Below, piece after piece: positions 16,632-25,821 of a stretch of 64,000 bases of DNA. The stretch is from Sediminimonas sp. (GTDB lineage: Bacteria; Pseudomonadota; Alphaproteobacteria; Rhodobacterales; Rhodobacteraceae): assembly GCF_024637375.1 (NCBI RefSeq), contig NZ_JAGXFK010000058.1, forward strand, positions 1 through 64,000. The letters run 5' to 3'. Numbering within the stretch: position 1 is the first letter of the stretch; every line of letters starts with the position of its first letter. Made by a program: the position numbers and the translations under genes. Under the pieces are notes generated by a model. It made no database searches and had not been told where the DNA came from. It saw nothing but the letters and a program-made list of their open reading frames with translations.

Positions 16632-17237
16632 TCAGTCAACGGGCATCCCCCTGGGTTTGAACAGCGGATCGCGGTAGTTGGCGATTTCCATCTCGATGCC
16701 GTGTTCGAGTTGGCTGCCGCGCAGCGCGCCAGCGTCGGGATGGCGATAGACCGCGTCGTGGCCGTCGATGGTGGGCGCGTCGTGATCCTTGACCGCGCCC
16801 AGCCGTTCGGCCAGGCGGATGCTGTCGAGGTTCTTGGGGTCGATATAGCTGACCGCGCCGGTCCAGCCCAGCGTGTCGTAGAAATAGTCGCGCGCGGCGT
16901 GGGTGGCTTCGAGCGCGTAGCCGTGGCCGGCGACCTCGGGCCAGATGATCCAGGCCAGTTCGGGTTCGGGCCACATGGCCGGGAACCAGCCGCCGGCCAT
17001 GCCCAGCGAGCGATCGGTTTCGCGGTCGTGGATCATCCACATGCCGTAGCCGCGGATCTGCCAGTGGCCGATCTCGGCGGCGTAGAGCATCCATGCCTCG
17101 TAGGCGTTGAGCGGCCCGCCCATGAACCGCGCGCGGTAGGACGAGAACGTCGCCTTGAAATCTGGATAGTCCTGCGGCTCGGGGCCGCGCAGGACGAGGC
17201 GTGGCGTCTCGATGACGGGGATGGACGTGTGCGGCAT
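16632..17237 (-). CDS. GNAT family N-acetyltransferase (RimJ/RimL type)
   Basis: A 201-residue acetyltransferase of the RimJ/RimL-like group. It starts with IETPRLVLRGPEPQDYPDF and has the acetyl-CoA-binding region WPEVAGHGYALEATHAARDY, followed by DPKNLDSIRLAERLGA. It is about 35% alike by eye with the adjacent gene and their ends overlap as ATGA, so a tandem duplication is likely. The substrate is unknown. Confidence 0.85.
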   Translation of the reverse strand: MPHTSIPVIETPRLVLRGPEPQDYPDFKATFSSYRARFMGGPLNAYEAWMLYAAEIGHWQIRGYGMWMIHDRETDRSLGMAGGWFPAMWPEPELAWIIWPEVAGHGYALEATHAARDYFYDTLGWTGAVSYIDPKNLDSIRLAERLGAVKDHDAPTIDGHDAVYRHPDAGALRGSQLEHGIEMEIANYRDPLFKPRGMPVD

Positions 17238-17797
17238 CAGGCGTAGGCCTCCGCGCTGCCGTCGCTGTCGAGCGCGTCCGGGCCGGGGTGACGGTAGAGC
17301 ATGTCACGGCCCATATTGACGTTGGTGTACTCGCGTTCGAACCAGGCGCCCAGCCGTTCGGCCAGCGCCACCGAACGGGTGTTGCCGGGTACGATGTTGG
17401 AGGTCAGCGTGGTGAAGCCCAGCCCGTCGGGCGCATAGGCCCATTCGCGGGCGCGCGCGGCGGCCTCGAAGGCGATGCCGCGGCCCTCGTAGCCGTCTAA
17501 CACGACCCAGCCCAGTTCGGGTTCGGGCCAGCCATCGGGGTTCCAGATGCCGGTGATGCCGGCGGGCTGGCCGCTGGCCTTGTCCTGGATCGTGAAATAG
17601 CCGTAGCCGTGGATGTGCCAGTGCCCGATACTGAGCGCGATCCAGCGCCAGGCGTCGTGGCGGTTGTCGCAGGCGCCGAAACCGGCGGCGCGGTCGCGGT
17701 CGGTCAGGAAGGCGATCAGCGGTTCGATGTCGCGCATCTCGGGGCCGCGCAGGACCAGGTTGGCGGTTTCCAGGGTGGGGGCGTTGGTGAGGTTCAT
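17237..17797 (-). CDS. GNAT family N-acetyltransferase (RimJ/RimL type), paralogue
   Basis: A 186-residue acetyltransferase (ETANLVLRGPEMRDIEPL ... DGYEGRGIAFEAAARAREWA ... NTRSVALAERLGAWFE). It shares the layout of its downstream neighbour, including GHWHIHGYGYFTIQDK versus GHWQIRGYGMWMIHDR. ATG 17797 is chosen, as the longer track ORF includes the gene-end repeat after ffh. Confidence 0.85.
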   Translation of the reverse strand: MNLTNAPTLETANLVLRGPEMRDIEPLIAFLTDRDRAAGFGACDNRHDAWRWIALSIGHWHIHGYGYFTIQDKASGQPAGITGIWNPDGWPEPELGWVVLDGYEGRGIAFEAAARAREWAYAPDGLGFTTLTSNIVPGNTRSVALAERLGAWFEREYTNVNMGRDMLYRHPGPDALDSDGSAEAYA

Positions 17798-17897
17798 GAT
17801 GGCGTGATCCGGTTGCCGCGCTGCCGCGCGTCCGATTTCGGTATGGGGCGGGCGCGACGTGCCGCTGCGGGCAGGTGCGCGCAATGCACCGATGGGA

Positions 17898-17931
17898 GCC
17901 TCCGGCGGGAGTATTTCGGGAAAGATGAAGC
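17898..17931 (-). repeat. Dispersed gene-end repeat, type 1 (copy after ffh)
   Basis: GCCTCCGGCGGGAGTATTT then CGGGAAAGATGAAG, 5 bases after the ffh stop. Here it sits inside a run of same-strand genes, between ffh and the GNAT pair, so it would partly separate their expression. Confidence 0.85.
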
Positions 17932-17936
17932 CATGG

Positions 17937-19418
17937 TCATTTCTTCTTGCCCAAGCCCGAGAGGCCGGGGGGCAGCGCGTTGCCGCCGCCGATGCCGCCC
18001 ATTCCCTTGGCGCCACCCATGGCGCGCGCGGCGTCTTCCATTGCCTTGGGGTCGTTCATGTCGGGCATTCCGCCGCCTTTGCCGAACATGCCTTTCATGG
18101 CCTGCTTGAGGGCGCCGCCCTTGCCCATCTTCTTCATCATGTCGGCCATCTGGCGGTGCATTTTCAGCAGCTTGTTGAGGTCCGACACGTCGAGCCCGGC
18201 GCCTTTGGCGATGCGTTTCTTGCGGCTGGCCTGGAGGATCTGGGGGTTGGCGCGTTCGCGCCGCGTCATCGACTGGATCAGCGCGATCTGCTGGCGCAGG
18301 ATGGAATCGTCGAAGCCGGCCTGCTGCACCTGTTTGGCCATCTTTCCCATGCCCGGCATCATGCCCATGATCGAGTCCATGCCGCCCATCTTGAGCATCT
18401 GTTCAAGCTGGGCGCGCAGGTCGTTCATGTTGAACTGGCCCTTCTTGAAGCGCCGCATCATGCGCTCGGCCTGTTCGGCCTCGAGCGTGGCCTGGGCTTT
18501 CTCGACCAGGCTGACGATATCGCCCATGCCGAGGATGCGTCCGGCGATGCGTTCGGGCTCGAAGGTTTCGAGCGCGTCCATCTTCTCGCCCAGGCCGACG
18601 AAGCGAATGGGCTTGCCGGTGATGGCGCGCATCGACAGCGCCGCGCCGCCGCGGCCGTCGCCGTCCATCCGGGTGAGAACCACGCCGGTGACGCCGATCT
18701 TGTCATCGAATTCGGTGGCGACGTTGACGGCGTCCTGGCCGGTCAGCCCGTCGACCACCAGAAGCGTCTCGCGCGGGTTGACCGCGTCGCGCACCGCGGC
18801 GGCCTGGGCGATCAGCTCGGCGTCGATATGCAGCCGGCCGGCGGTGTCGAGCATGTAGACGTCGTAGCCGCCAAGGCTGGCCTGGGTCTTGGCGCGCCTG
18901 GCGATGGCGACCGGGTCTTCGCCCTTGACGATGGGCAGGGTATCGACGCCGATCTGGGCCCCGAGGATTTCCAGCTGTTCCATCGCCGCGGGTCTTTGCA
19001 CGTCGAGCGAGGCCATCAGCACGCGCTTGCCGTCGCGTTCCTTCAGCCGCTTGGCGAGCTTGGCGGTGGTGGTGGTCTTGCCCGAGCCCTGCAGCCCGAC
19101 CATCAGCATCGGGGCGGGCGGCGTGTCGATCCTGAGCGCGTCGGGGTCTTCGCCGCCGCTGAGCGTCTCGACCAGCGCGTCGTGAACGATCTTGACCACT
19201 TGCTGGCCCGGCGTGACCGACTTGGTCACCGCGCTTCCGGTGGCCTCTTTCTGGACGCGCTTGATGAATTCGCGCGCCACGGGCAGCGACACGTCCGCCT
19301 CAAGCAGCGCCACGCGCACCTCGCGCAGGGCGGTCTTGACGTCGTCTTCGCTGGGCGCGCCCTGCTTGGTGAGCCGGTCGAGGACGCCGGAGAGGCGTTC
19401 GGATAGGTTTTCAAACAT
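17937..19418 (-). CDS. ffh: Signal recognition particle protein Ffh
   Basis: A 493-residue SRP54 GTPase that binds signal peptides and 4.5S RNA for co-translational targeting. The N domain (residues 1-85) is followed by the G domain with GLQGSGKTTTTAKLA, DVQRPAAMEQL, DTAGRLHID and TRMDGDGRGGAAL. The methionine-rich M domain contains MGGMDSIMGMMPGMGKM and the RNA-binding SMTRRERANPQIL. A Gly-rich C-terminal tail ends in KKK. It is the first gene of the minus-strand unit. Confidence 0.97.
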   Translation of the reverse strand: MFENLSERLSGVLDRLTKQGAPSEDDVKTALREVRVALLEADVSLPVAREFIKRVQKEATGSAVTKSVTPGQQVVKIVHDALVETLSGGEDPDALRIDTPPAPMLMVGLQGSGKTTTTAKLAKRLKERDGKRVLMASLDVQRPAAMEQLEILGAQIGVDTLPIVKGEDPVAIARRAKTQASLGGYDVYMLDTAGRLHIDAELIAQAAAVRDAVNPRETLLVVDGLTGQDAVNVATEFDDKIGVTGVVLTRMDGDGRGGAALSMRAITGKPIRFVGLGEKMDALETFEPERIAGRILGMGDIVSLVEKAQATLEAEQAERMMRRFKKGQFNMNDLRAQLEQMLKMGGMDSIMGMMPGMGKMAKQVQQAGFDDSILRQQIALIQSMTRRERANPQILQASRKKRIAKGAGLDVSDLNKLLKMHRQMADMMKKMGKGGALKQAMKGMFGKGGGMPDMNDPKAMEDAARAMGGAKGMGGIGGGNALPPGLSGLGKKK

Positions 19419-19774
19419 GCCTGCGGCTTCCCTCTGATGCCGGATTTCGCCTTGCCCCAACATAAGTGGGACGGTTCCAAACGTGAATGCCCCCACGGGC
19501 GAAACTCGCTGGTGGGGGGCGATCCCGGGCTGCGCCCATGGGACCGGAAGCATGACCGGCTTCCGGAGATTTGGTTCCCGTTAAGCGCAGGCGGCGCGGG
19601 AGTCAAGCCATGCGGGCGCGTTTCGCGGCATGGGCCGGCGCGTGCGGCTGGCGCGTGCGGCGCGCTTTGCCTTGTGCCACCGCACGCACCGGACTAGAAA
19701 GTCGTGCGGATGTGTTGATCTGCGCACATACGCCCCCCGCATCCGTCCGAAACCGACAGCGCGCGAGGCCTGCC
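19419..19774. promoter_or_regulatory. Divergent intergenic region ffh / LysR (356 bp)
   Basis: No gene is apparent here. It should hold the ffh promoter on the minus strand and the LysR promoter on the plus strand. A hairpin CCGGAAGC-N7-GCTTCCGG lies at 19544-19566. A loose dyad ATGTG-N10-CACAT at 19710-19729, 46 bases before the lysR start, could be a LysR autoregulatory site. I looked for an SRP RNA and saw none. Confidence 0.35.
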
Positions 19775-20656
19775 ATGGATAACTGGGACGAAATCCGCAC
19801 TGCCTACCAGGTGGCGCGCGTCGGCACGGTGAGCGGCGCCGCCGAGGTGCTGGGCGTGCATCATGCCACCGTGATCCGTCATATCGACGCGCTGGAAGAG
19901 CGGCTGGGCGTCAAGTTGTTTCAGCGTCACGCGCGGGGCTACACCGCCACCGAGGCGGGGGCCGACCTGTGCCGCGTGGCGCAGACCACCGACGACCAGT
20001 TCGCGCAGCTGGCCGGGCGTATCAAGGGGCAGGGCGATGCGGTCAAGGGGGAGCTGGTGATCACCTCGCTGAGCGGGCTGGCGCCGCTGTTGGCGCCGGT
20101 GCTGGCGGAGTTCAACGCGTGCTACCCCGATGTCATCTTGCGGTACCTGACCGGCCCGCGGCTGTTTCGCATGGAGTACGGCGAAGCGCATGTTGCGATT
20201 CGCGCCGGCGCGGCGCCCGAGCAGCCCGACAACGTGGTGCAACCCTTCTTGCGCCAGCGCACGGCGCTTTACGCGGCGCCTGCCTATGCAGATGCGCATG
20301 GCATCCCCGAAACCGAGGCGGATTTTGCCGCGCACCGGTTCGTGGCCACCGACGACGTGACATCGCGCGCGCCGTTCTACAACTGGCTGTGGGAAACGGT
20401 GCCGCACGGCAACGTGGTGTTCCGTGCCAGCGACGACCGGGCGCTGGAACTGGCCGTGGTTGGGGGTGTGGGCATCGGGTTCATGCCGCGTTGGACGGCG
20501 GTACTTTATCCCGAACTGATCGAGGTGGCGCCGCCACGCCTCGACTGGGAGTCACCGCTGTGGCTGGTCACGCATGTGGACTTGCACCGCACCACCAAGG
20601 TGCAGGCGTTCCTGCGGCACCTCAAGGACAATGCCGACATGCTGGAGCGGTCATGA
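19775..20656 (+). CDS. LysR-family transcriptional regulator
   Basis: A 293-residue LysR protein. The N-terminal HTH (about residues 5-60) reads AYQVARVGTVSGAAEVLGVH ... LEERLGVKLFQRHARG. The effector domain follows and includes LVITSLSGLAPLLAPVLAEF. ATG 19775 (MDNWDEIRTAYQ) is used; the track ORF adds a long unsupported N-terminus. The gene overlaps the next EamA gene by 4 bases and probably controls it. Confidence 0.9.
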   Translation: MDNWDEIRTAYQVARVGTVSGAAEVLGVHHATVIRHIDALEERLGVKLFQRHARGYTATEAGADLCRVAQTTDDQFAQLAGRIKGQGDAVKGELVITSLSGLAPLLAPVLAEFNACYPDVILRYLTGPRLFRMEYGEAHVAIRAGAAPEQPDNVVQPFLRQRTALYAAPAYADAHGIPETEADFAAHRFVATDDVTSRAPFYNWLWETVPHGNVVFRASDDRALELAVVGGVGIGFMPRWTAVLYPELIEVAPPRLDWESPLWLVTHVDLHRTTKVQAFLRHLKDNADMLERS

Positions 20657-21564
20657 GCGAGGCGACGGCGCGGAGCACGGCGGTGCGCGACGGCTTGCGC
20701 GGGCATCTGGCGATGCTGGTGTTCTCGGCGTTGGTGGCGGGGTCGTTCTCGCTGGGGTCGATGGCGGCCGGGCACATTGCGCCCACGGCGCTCAATGCAG
20801 TGCGCTTTGCGGTGGCGGCGGTGATCGTGGGTGTCGCGGCGCTGGCCACCACCGGGCTGCGGCGCGGGGCGTTCCGGGCGCCGTGGCGCTATCTGGTTCT
20901 GGGCGGCACGTTCGCGACCTATTTCGTGCTGATGTTCGAGGGGCTGAAGACCGCGGCGCCGGTTTCGGCGGCGGCGGTGTTCACGCTGACGCCGGTGATG
21001 ACGGCGGTGGCGGGTTACGCGCTGTTGCGGCAGGTGGCGACGCCGCGCATCGTGCTGGGCCTGGCGGTGGGGGCGGCGGGCGCGCTGTGGGTGATCTTTC
21101 GCGCCGACTGGCAGGCGCTGATGGCCTTCCGCATCGGGCCGGGCGAGGCGATCTATGCCTGGGGCTGCGCCGCGCACGCTATCTATACGCCGCTGGTACG
21201 CAAGCTCAACCGGGGCGAACCGGCGATCGTGTTCACCTTCGGCACGCTGGTGGCGGCCTGCGTGGCGGTCACCGCCTGGGGCTGGCGCGACATCCTGGCG
21301 ACGGACTGGGCGGCGCTGCCGCCGGTTGTATGGGTCACCATCGCCTATGTCGCGGTGTTCGCCAGCGCGCTGACCTTCGTGCTGCTGCAATTCGCCTCGC
21401 TGCGGCTGCCGTCGTCCAAGGTGATGGCCTATACCTACCTGACACCCACATGGGTGATCGTGCTGGAACTGGCGCTGGGCCACGCGGTGCCGCCGGTCTG
21501 GGTGCTGGGCGGCGTGGTGCTGACGGTGGCGGCGCTGTTGATCCTGCTCAAGGACGAGGGATAG
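20653..21564 (+). CDS. DMT-superfamily (EamA) transporter, coupled to LysR
   Basis: A 303-residue protein with two EamA repeats and about ten helices. Recognisable stretches include LNAVRFAVAAVIVG, APVSAAAVFTLTPVMTAVAG and LPSSKVMAYTYLTPTWVIVL. The start ATG overlaps the LysR stop as ATGA. It is a second regulator-EamA pair in this window and is not obviously a close copy of the first. Its substrate is unknown. Confidence 0.88.
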   Translation: MSEATARSTAVRDGLRGHLAMLVFSALVAGSFSLGSMAAGHIAPTALNAVRFAVAAVIVGVAALATTGLRRGAFRAPWRYLVLGGTFATYFVLMFEGLKTAAPVSAAAVFTLTPVMTAVAGYALLRQVATPRIVLGLAVGAAGALWVIFRADWQALMAFRIGPGEAIYAWGCAAHAIYTPLVRKLNRGEPAIVFTFGTLVAACVAVTAWGWRDILATDWAALPPVVWVTIAYVAVFASALTFVLLQFASLRLPSSKVMAYTYLTPTWVIVLELALGHAVPPVWVLGGVVLTVAALLILLKDEG

Positions 21565-21582
21565 GGCCGCCCCGGCGGGCCG

Positions 21583-21924
21583 TCAGCCGGGCTCGGGCGC
21601 CTCTTGCGGCAGTTCGGCGGCGAGAAAACGTTCGAAGGCGTCGAGGTGAACCGGTTCGAACTGGCCGAAGCCCTGCATCCAGACGCTGGCGGCGCGCAGG
21701 GCGTCGGGCTCCAGCTTGCACCACTTGACCCGGCCGTGCTTTTCTTGGCTGATCAACCCGGCGCCGGCGAGGATGCCGAGGTGCTTGGAAATCGCTGCCA
21801 GCGACATCTCGAACGGCTCGGCCACGTCTGTTACCGCCATGTCGTCTTCCAGCAGCAGCGACAGGATGGCGCGGCGCGTCGGGTCGGCGAGGGCGGCGAA
21901 AACGGCGTCGAGGTGCTGATCCAT
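21583..21924 (-). CDS. ArsR-family transcriptional regulator
   Basis: A 113-residue winged-helix protein of the ArsR/SmtB superfamily: FAALADPTRRAILSLLLEDD, then the recognition region MSLAAISKHLGILAGAGLIS. It has no metal-binding cysteine cluster (a single Cys in VKWCKLEP), so it resembles the non-metal group that often pairs with SRPBCC/AHSA1 proteins. No such partner is next to it. It is convergent with the EamA gene, with an 18-bp gap. Confidence 0.88.
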   Translation of the reverse strand: MDQHLDAVFAALADPTRRAILSLLLEDDMAVTDVAEPFEMSLAAISKHLGILAGAGLISQEKHGRVKWCKLEPDALRAASVWMQGFGQFEPVHLDAFERFLAAELPQEAPEPG

Positions 21925-22085
21925 GGCGCATGACTACCCGCCGGGATATGGCAAGGTCAACTAGGCGGTTGAATGTGCGAGCGGCGACGCGGTGCTGCAA
22001 CCCGTTCGCGGCAAGTTTCCAGAACGGGAATGAAAAATAATAATAACAGACGGTTACAAGGTATTCACCCGCGACGAACGGGTGC

Positions 22086-22112
22086 TTGACTCGGGCGCCG
22101 CCGCGCAATAGC
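22086..22112 (+). promoter_or_regulatory. Possible promoter of the atp F0 operon
   Basis: TTGACT at 22086-22091 is followed after a short spacer (about 15 bp) by AATAGC. An unusually AT-rich run GAAAAATAATAATAAC lies about 45 bases upstream and could be an UP-like element. The spacer is shorter than ideal, so this is tentative. Confidence 0.35.
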
Positions 22113-22143
22113 AAAAGCGCGACCGACAAGGGGGCCTCCGCGC

Positions 22144-22512
22144 GTGACAGATCCCGACCGCGACCGCCGCATGAAGCAGCTCGAAGAGAAGCTCGGCACC
22201 GTTCGCAAGAAGGAACGGGCGTCCGGCCCCCGCAAGGACGATCCGCACAGCCAGGCGCATCTGGCCTGGCGGATGGTGACGGAACTGGTGGCCGGTCTGC
22301 TGATCGGCTTCGGCATCGGGTACGGGCTGGATCTCCTGGTGGGGACAATGCCGCTTTTCCTGGTGCTGTTCACATTGCTGGGGCTGGCTGCGGGCATCAC
22401 GACGATGCTGCGATCCGCGGGCGAGTTGCAGCGCAAGTACCCGGCCGGAAAGGCCGACGACAAATCGGCCCACCGGGCCGGCGACGACGAGGGGAACAGA
22501 GATGGCGACTGA
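22144..22512 (+). CDS. atpI: ATP synthase accessory protein AtpI
   Basis: A 122-residue protein with a charged N-terminal region (about 45 residues) and two membrane helices (about 53-70 and 76-95; [20 protein letters not shown], then [20 protein letters not shown]). It starts with GTG-proximal context at an ATG after the sequence CCTCCGCGCGTG. AtpI assists c-ring assembly. Its end overlaps atpB by 11 bases, as in other alphaproteobacterial atpIBEXF operons. Confidence 0.92.
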   Translation: MTDPDRDRRMKQLEEKLGTVRKKERASGPRKDDPHSQAHLAWRMVTELVAGLLIGFGIGYGLDLLVGTMPLFLVLFTLLGLAAGITTMLRSAGELQRKYPAGKADDKSAHRAGDDEGNRDGD

Positions 22513-23257
22513 AGCGAATGGCGAAGAAGGCGGCCTGGCGCTGCACCCGATGGCGCAGTTCGAGGTCACGCCGCTGTTCGGTGGCGACACCGTGGCATGG
22601 TACACGATCACCAACGTGACGCTGTGGATGGCGATCGCGGTGATCGCGGTCACCGCGCTGCTGGTGCTGGGCACCTCGCGGCGCGCCGTCATCCCGTCGC
22701 GGGTGCAGTCGGTGGCCGAGCTTGCCTATGGTTTCGTCTACAAGATGCTCGAGGACATCACCGGCAAGGAAGGGGTCAAGTACTTTCCTTACGTGATGAC
22801 GCTGTTCATGTTCATCGTGATGGCCAACTTCGTTGGCCTTATTCCGATGGCGTTCACCACCACCAGCCATATCGCGGTGACCGCGACCATGGCGCTGCTG
22901 GTGTTCTTCACCGTCACGGTGCTGGGCTTCGTGCTCAACGGCGGAAAGTTCTTCGGGCTTTTCTGGGTCAAGGAGGCGCCGCTGGCGCTGCGCCCGTTCC
23001 TGGCGATCATCGAGGTGATGTCCTACTTCGTGCGCCCGCTGAGCCATTCCATTCGTCTTGGCGGCAACATGATGGCCGGGCACGCGGTCATCAAGGTGTT
23101 TGCCGGCTTTGCCGCCATCGCCGCCATCGCGCCGCTTTCGGTGCTGGCGATCGGCGCCATGTACGCGCTCGAAATCCTCGTGGCCTTCGTGCAGGCCTAT
23201 GTTTTCACCATCCTGACCTGCGTCTACCTCAAGGATGCGCTGCATCCCTCGCACTAA
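22502..23257 (+). CDS. atpB: F0F1 ATP synthase subunit a
   Basis: A 251-residue integral membrane subunit forming the proton half-channels. The essential arginine is in [15 protein letters not shown]; other landmarks are [20 protein letters not shown] and the C-terminal [17 protein letters not shown]. It has five to six helices and is followed by the c-subunit gene. Confidence 0.97.
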   Translation: MATEANGEEGGLALHPMAQFEVTPLFGGDTVAWYTITNVTLWMAIAVIAVTALLVLGTSRRAVIPSRVQSVAELAYGFVYKMLEDITGKEGVKYFPYVMTLFMFIVMANFVGLIPMAFTTTSHIAVTATMALLVFFTVTVLGFVLNGGKFFGLFWVKEAPLALRPFLAIIEVMSYFVRPLSHSIRLGGNMMAGHAVIKVFAGFAAIAAIAPLSVLAIGAMYALEILVAFVQAYVFTILTCVYLKDALHPSH

Positions 23258-23342
23258 AGGGTGAAGCGGGGCGCGGGCATTGCCCGCGCGCCCGACACAA
23301 CCGGAACGAACCAACGCAAATTCCAACGTAAGGAGAGATCTC

Positions 23343-23579
23343 ATGGAAGGCGATATCGTACAAATGGGCGCATACATCGGCGCGGGTCTGGCATGTACCG
23401 GCATGGGCGGCTCGGCCATCGGTGTGGGCAACATCGTGGGCAACTTCCTGTCCGGCGCGCTGCGCAACCCGTCGGCCGCCGCCGGCCAGACCGCCATGCT
23501 GTTCATCGGCATCGCCTTTGCCGAGGCATTCGGGATCTTCTCGTTCCTCGTGGCGCTGCTGCTGATGTTCGCCGTCTGA
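23343..23579 (+). CDS. atpE: F0F1 ATP synthase subunit c
   Basis: A 78-residue two-helix proteolipid of the rotor ring. The glycine-rich first helix contains [15 protein letters not shown], the polar loop is ALRNPSAA, and the ion-binding glutamate is in [15 protein letters not shown] 23343 has AAGGAGA upstream; the longer track ORF is rejected. It couples to subunit a for proton translocation. Confidence 0.97.
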   Translation: MEGDIVQMGAYIGAGLACTGMGGSAIGVGNIVGNFLSGALRNPSAAAGQTAMLFIGIAFAEAFGIFSFLVALLLMFAV

Positions 23580-23667
23580 GTCCAGCGGAACACCATCCTT
23601 ACGGCCGGGCGGGGCGTGCAATGAGCGCCCGCCCGGTGTAAACCGGCAAGTTCCCAAGGAGGACGAC

Positions 23668-24207
23668 ATGGCGACTGAAACCCAAGAGGCCGCAGGTCAG
23701 GCCGCGGAAGCAGCCGCCCCGGGCATGCCGCAGCTGGATTTCTCGACCTACAGCAACCAGATATTCTGGCTGCTGGTGACGCTGGTGGCGCTCTATTTCA
23801 TCCTGTCGCGTATCGCCCTGCCGCGCATCGCCGCGGTTCTGGCCGAGCGCAAGGGCGCGATTTCCAACGACATCGCCGCCGCCGAGGACCTCAAGACCAA
23901 GGCGGCCGAGGCCGAAGAGGCATATAACAAGGCGCTGGCCGAGGCACGCGCCGAGGCCAGCCGCATCGTTGCCGAGGCCAAGGCCGAGATCAAGCAGGAC
24001 CTCGACGCGGCCATCAAGGAGGCGGATACCGAGATCGCCGCGATGTCCGCCGAGGGCGAAAAGAAGATCGCCGAGATCCAGGCCAACGCCACCGAAAGCG
24101 TCAAGGAGGTGGCCAAGGACACCGCCAAGGAAGTGGTCGCGGCGCTGGGCGCCGACGTCGACGCCCGCACGGTGACCGCCGCCGTCAATACAAGGCTCAA
24201 GGGGTAA
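23668..24207 (+). CDS. atpG: F0F1 ATP synthase subunit b'
   Basis: A 179-residue peripheral-stalk subunit with one helix (about residues 28-46, [17 protein letters not shown]) and a long Ala/Glu/Lys coiled coil. Photosynthetic and other alphaproteobacteria carry separate b and b' proteins; this is the b' form, preceding b. AAGGAGG ribosome site. Confidence 0.93.
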   Translation: MATETQEAAGQAAEAAAPGMPQLDFSTYSNQIFWLLVTLVALYFILSRIALPRIAAVLAERKGAISNDIAAAEDLKTKAAEAEEAYNKALAEARAEASRIVAEAKAEIKQDLDAAIKEADTEIAAMSAEGEKKIAEIQANATESVKEVAKDTAKEVVAALGADVDARTVTAAVNTRLKG

Positions 24208-24212
24208 CGGAC

Positions 24213-24776
24213 ATGCGCAACACGGCAATTCTTTCCGCTGCCGGCGTCGCTGCCGCGACGCCCGCGCTGGCGGCCTCGGGGCCGTTCTTTTCGCTGGGCA
24301 ATACCGACTTCATCGTCTTGCTGGGGTTCTTGTTGTTCGTCGGCGTGCTGATCTACTTCAAGGTGCCCGGCCTGCTGATGGGCATGCTGGACAAGCGCGC
24401 CGCGGGTATCCGCTCCGAGCTGGACGAGGCCCGCGCCCTGCGCGAGGAGGCGCAGGCGCTGCTGGCCTCTTACGAGCGTCAGCAAAAAGAGGCGCAGGCG
24501 CAGGCCGATCGCATCGTCGCGCAGGCCAAGGACGAGGCGAACGCGAGCGCCGAGCAGGCCAAGCAGGACATCAAGCGCTCGGTCGAGCGGCGCAAGCAAG
24601 CCGCCGAAGAGCAGCTTGCTTCGGCCGAGGCGAAGGCGATCCGCCAGGTCCGCGACCAGGCCATCGCGGTGGCCATCGAAGCGGCGCGCGACGTCGTCGC
24701 AAAGAAGATGACCGCCGCGCAGGGCAACGCCCTGATCGACGATGCCATCGAGGAAGTCGACAAGAAGCTGCACTGA
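24213..24776 (+). CDS. atpF: F0F1 ATP synthase subunit b
   Basis: A 187-residue stator subunit, with a short alanine-rich N-terminal hydrophobic stretch (residues 4-21), a main membrane helix (about 28-50, DFIVLLGFLLFVGVLIYFKV) and a coiled coil. It starts 6 bases after atpG. The F1 genes (atpHAGDC) are not in the window, which is normal for this family. Confidence 0.94.
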   Translation: MRNTAILSAAGVAAATPALAASGPFFSLGNTDFIVLLGFLLFVGVLIYFKVPGLLMGMLDKRAAGIRSELDEARALREEAQALLASYERQQKEAQAQADRIVAQAKDEANASAEQAKQDIKRSVERRKQAAEEQLASAEAKAIRQVRDQAIAVAIEAARDVVAKKMTAAQGNALIDDAIEEVDKKLH

Positions 24777-24817
24777 TACCGCGGGTATCGCGGTACCGCG
24801 CGACCTCGTTTCATATC

Positions 24818-24846
24818 GCCCCCGGCCGCGTGGCCGGGGGCTTTTT
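24818..24846 (+). terminator. Rho-independent terminator after the atp F0 operon
   Basis: A perfect 10-bp stem GCCCCCGGCC / GGCCGGGGGC with a GCGT loop is followed by TTTTT, 41 bases past the atpF stop. Confidence 0.93.
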
Positions 24847-24889
24847 CGTCGGTTCGGGCCGTGGCGTCGCGCGCTTGCGTGACGGGTGG

Positions 24890-24917
24890 TTGACACCCCC
24901 GCGCGGGGCGGTATAAG
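24890..24917 (+). promoter_or_regulatory. Sigma-70 promoter of rpsD
   Basis: TTGACA (24890-24895), 16-bp spacer, TATAAG (24912-24917). This is one of the closest matches to consensus in the window and lies about 110 bases before rpsD, directly after the atp terminator. Confidence 0.8.
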
Positions 24918-25028
24918 CGCGGCTTCATTGGTGTTGGTGGCCCCCGCGAGGGGATGCCTGTCGGCCGACCGGATCAAGCCGGAACGCAAAGGACAACGCC
25001 CTTCTGAACCGCATGAAGGAGACCAGCC

Positions 25029-25649
25029 GTGACCAAACGCACGTCTGCCAAGTACAAGATCGACCGCCGGATGGGCGAAAACATCTGGGGGCGCCCGAAA
25101 TCCCCGGTCAACCGCCGCGAATACGGCCCCGGCCAGCACGGCCAGCGCCGCAAGCAGAAGCTGTCGGATTTCGGCACCCAGCTGAAGGCCAAGCAGAAGC
25201 TCAAGGGCTATTACGGCGACCTGACCGAAAAGCAGTTCCGCCGCATCTATTCCGAGGCCGAGCGTGTGTCCGGCGATACCGGTGAAAACCTCGTCGGCCT
25301 GCTGGAACGCCGCCTCGACGCGGTGGTCTACCGCGCCAAGTTCGTGCCGACGGTGTTTGCCGCCCGCCAGTTCGTCAACCATGGTCACGTCACGGTCAAC
25401 GGCAAGCGCGTCAACATCCCCTCCTACCGGGTCAAGGAAGGCGACGTGATCGAGGTGCGCGAGAAATCCAAGCAGATGGCGGCGATTCTCGAGGCCACCC
25501 AACTGCCCGAGCGCGACGTGCCCGATTACCTGGACGTCGACAATTCCAAGCTGACCGCCACCTTCGTGCGCACCCCGGGCCTGAGCGACGTGCCCTACCC
25601 GGTGATGATGGAGCCGAACCTGGTGGTCGAATTCTACGCCAAGAACTGA
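25029..25649 (+). CDS. rpsD: 30S ribosomal protein S4
   Basis: A 206-residue S4 protein: [19 protein letters not shown] at the N-terminus and the S4 RNA-binding domain [17 protein letters not shown] ... [19 protein letters not shown]. The first Cys motif of some S4 proteins is absent. S4 nucleates 30S assembly. It is monocistronic, with its own promoter and terminator, as usual for this family. Confidence 0.97.
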   Translation: MTKRTSAKYKIDRRMGENIWGRPKSPVNRREYGPGQHGQRRKQKLSDFGTQLKAKQKLKGYYGDLTEKQFRRIYSEAERVSGDTGENLVGLLERRLDAVVYRAKFVPTVFAARQFVNHGHVTVNGKRVNIPSYRVKEGDVIEVREKSKQMAAILEATQLPERDVPDYLDVDNSKLTATFVRTPGLSDVPYPVMMEPNLVVEFYAKN

Positions 25650-25677
25650 CGCTCGCGCGGCAGGTCATGTCTTTCGG

Positions 25678-25705
25678 GGCCCCGCCGCAGCGATGCGGCG
25701 GGGCC
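25678..25705 (+). terminator. Probable terminator after rpsD
   Basis: An 11-bp perfect stem, GGCCCCGCCGC / GCGGCGGGGCC with loop AGCGAT, lies 29 bases after the stop. The following tract is weak (TTCGC). Confidence 0.7.
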
Positions 25706-25821
25706 TTCGCGTTGGCGGGCATGGCAGCAGGGCAACGCGCGCCGGTCGAATCGCGCCCGCGCCGCTTGACCCTTTCCTTGCCCCGGGGCCGACGCTAAGA
25801 CGGCCCTCAAGGAGTTGCGAG

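Noticed and set aside
19419-19774. SRP (4.5S) RNA gene next to ffh
   Set aside because: No conserved GGAA-loop hairpin with the expected SRP RNA context was found; the CCGGAAGC hairpin here is too short and isolated.
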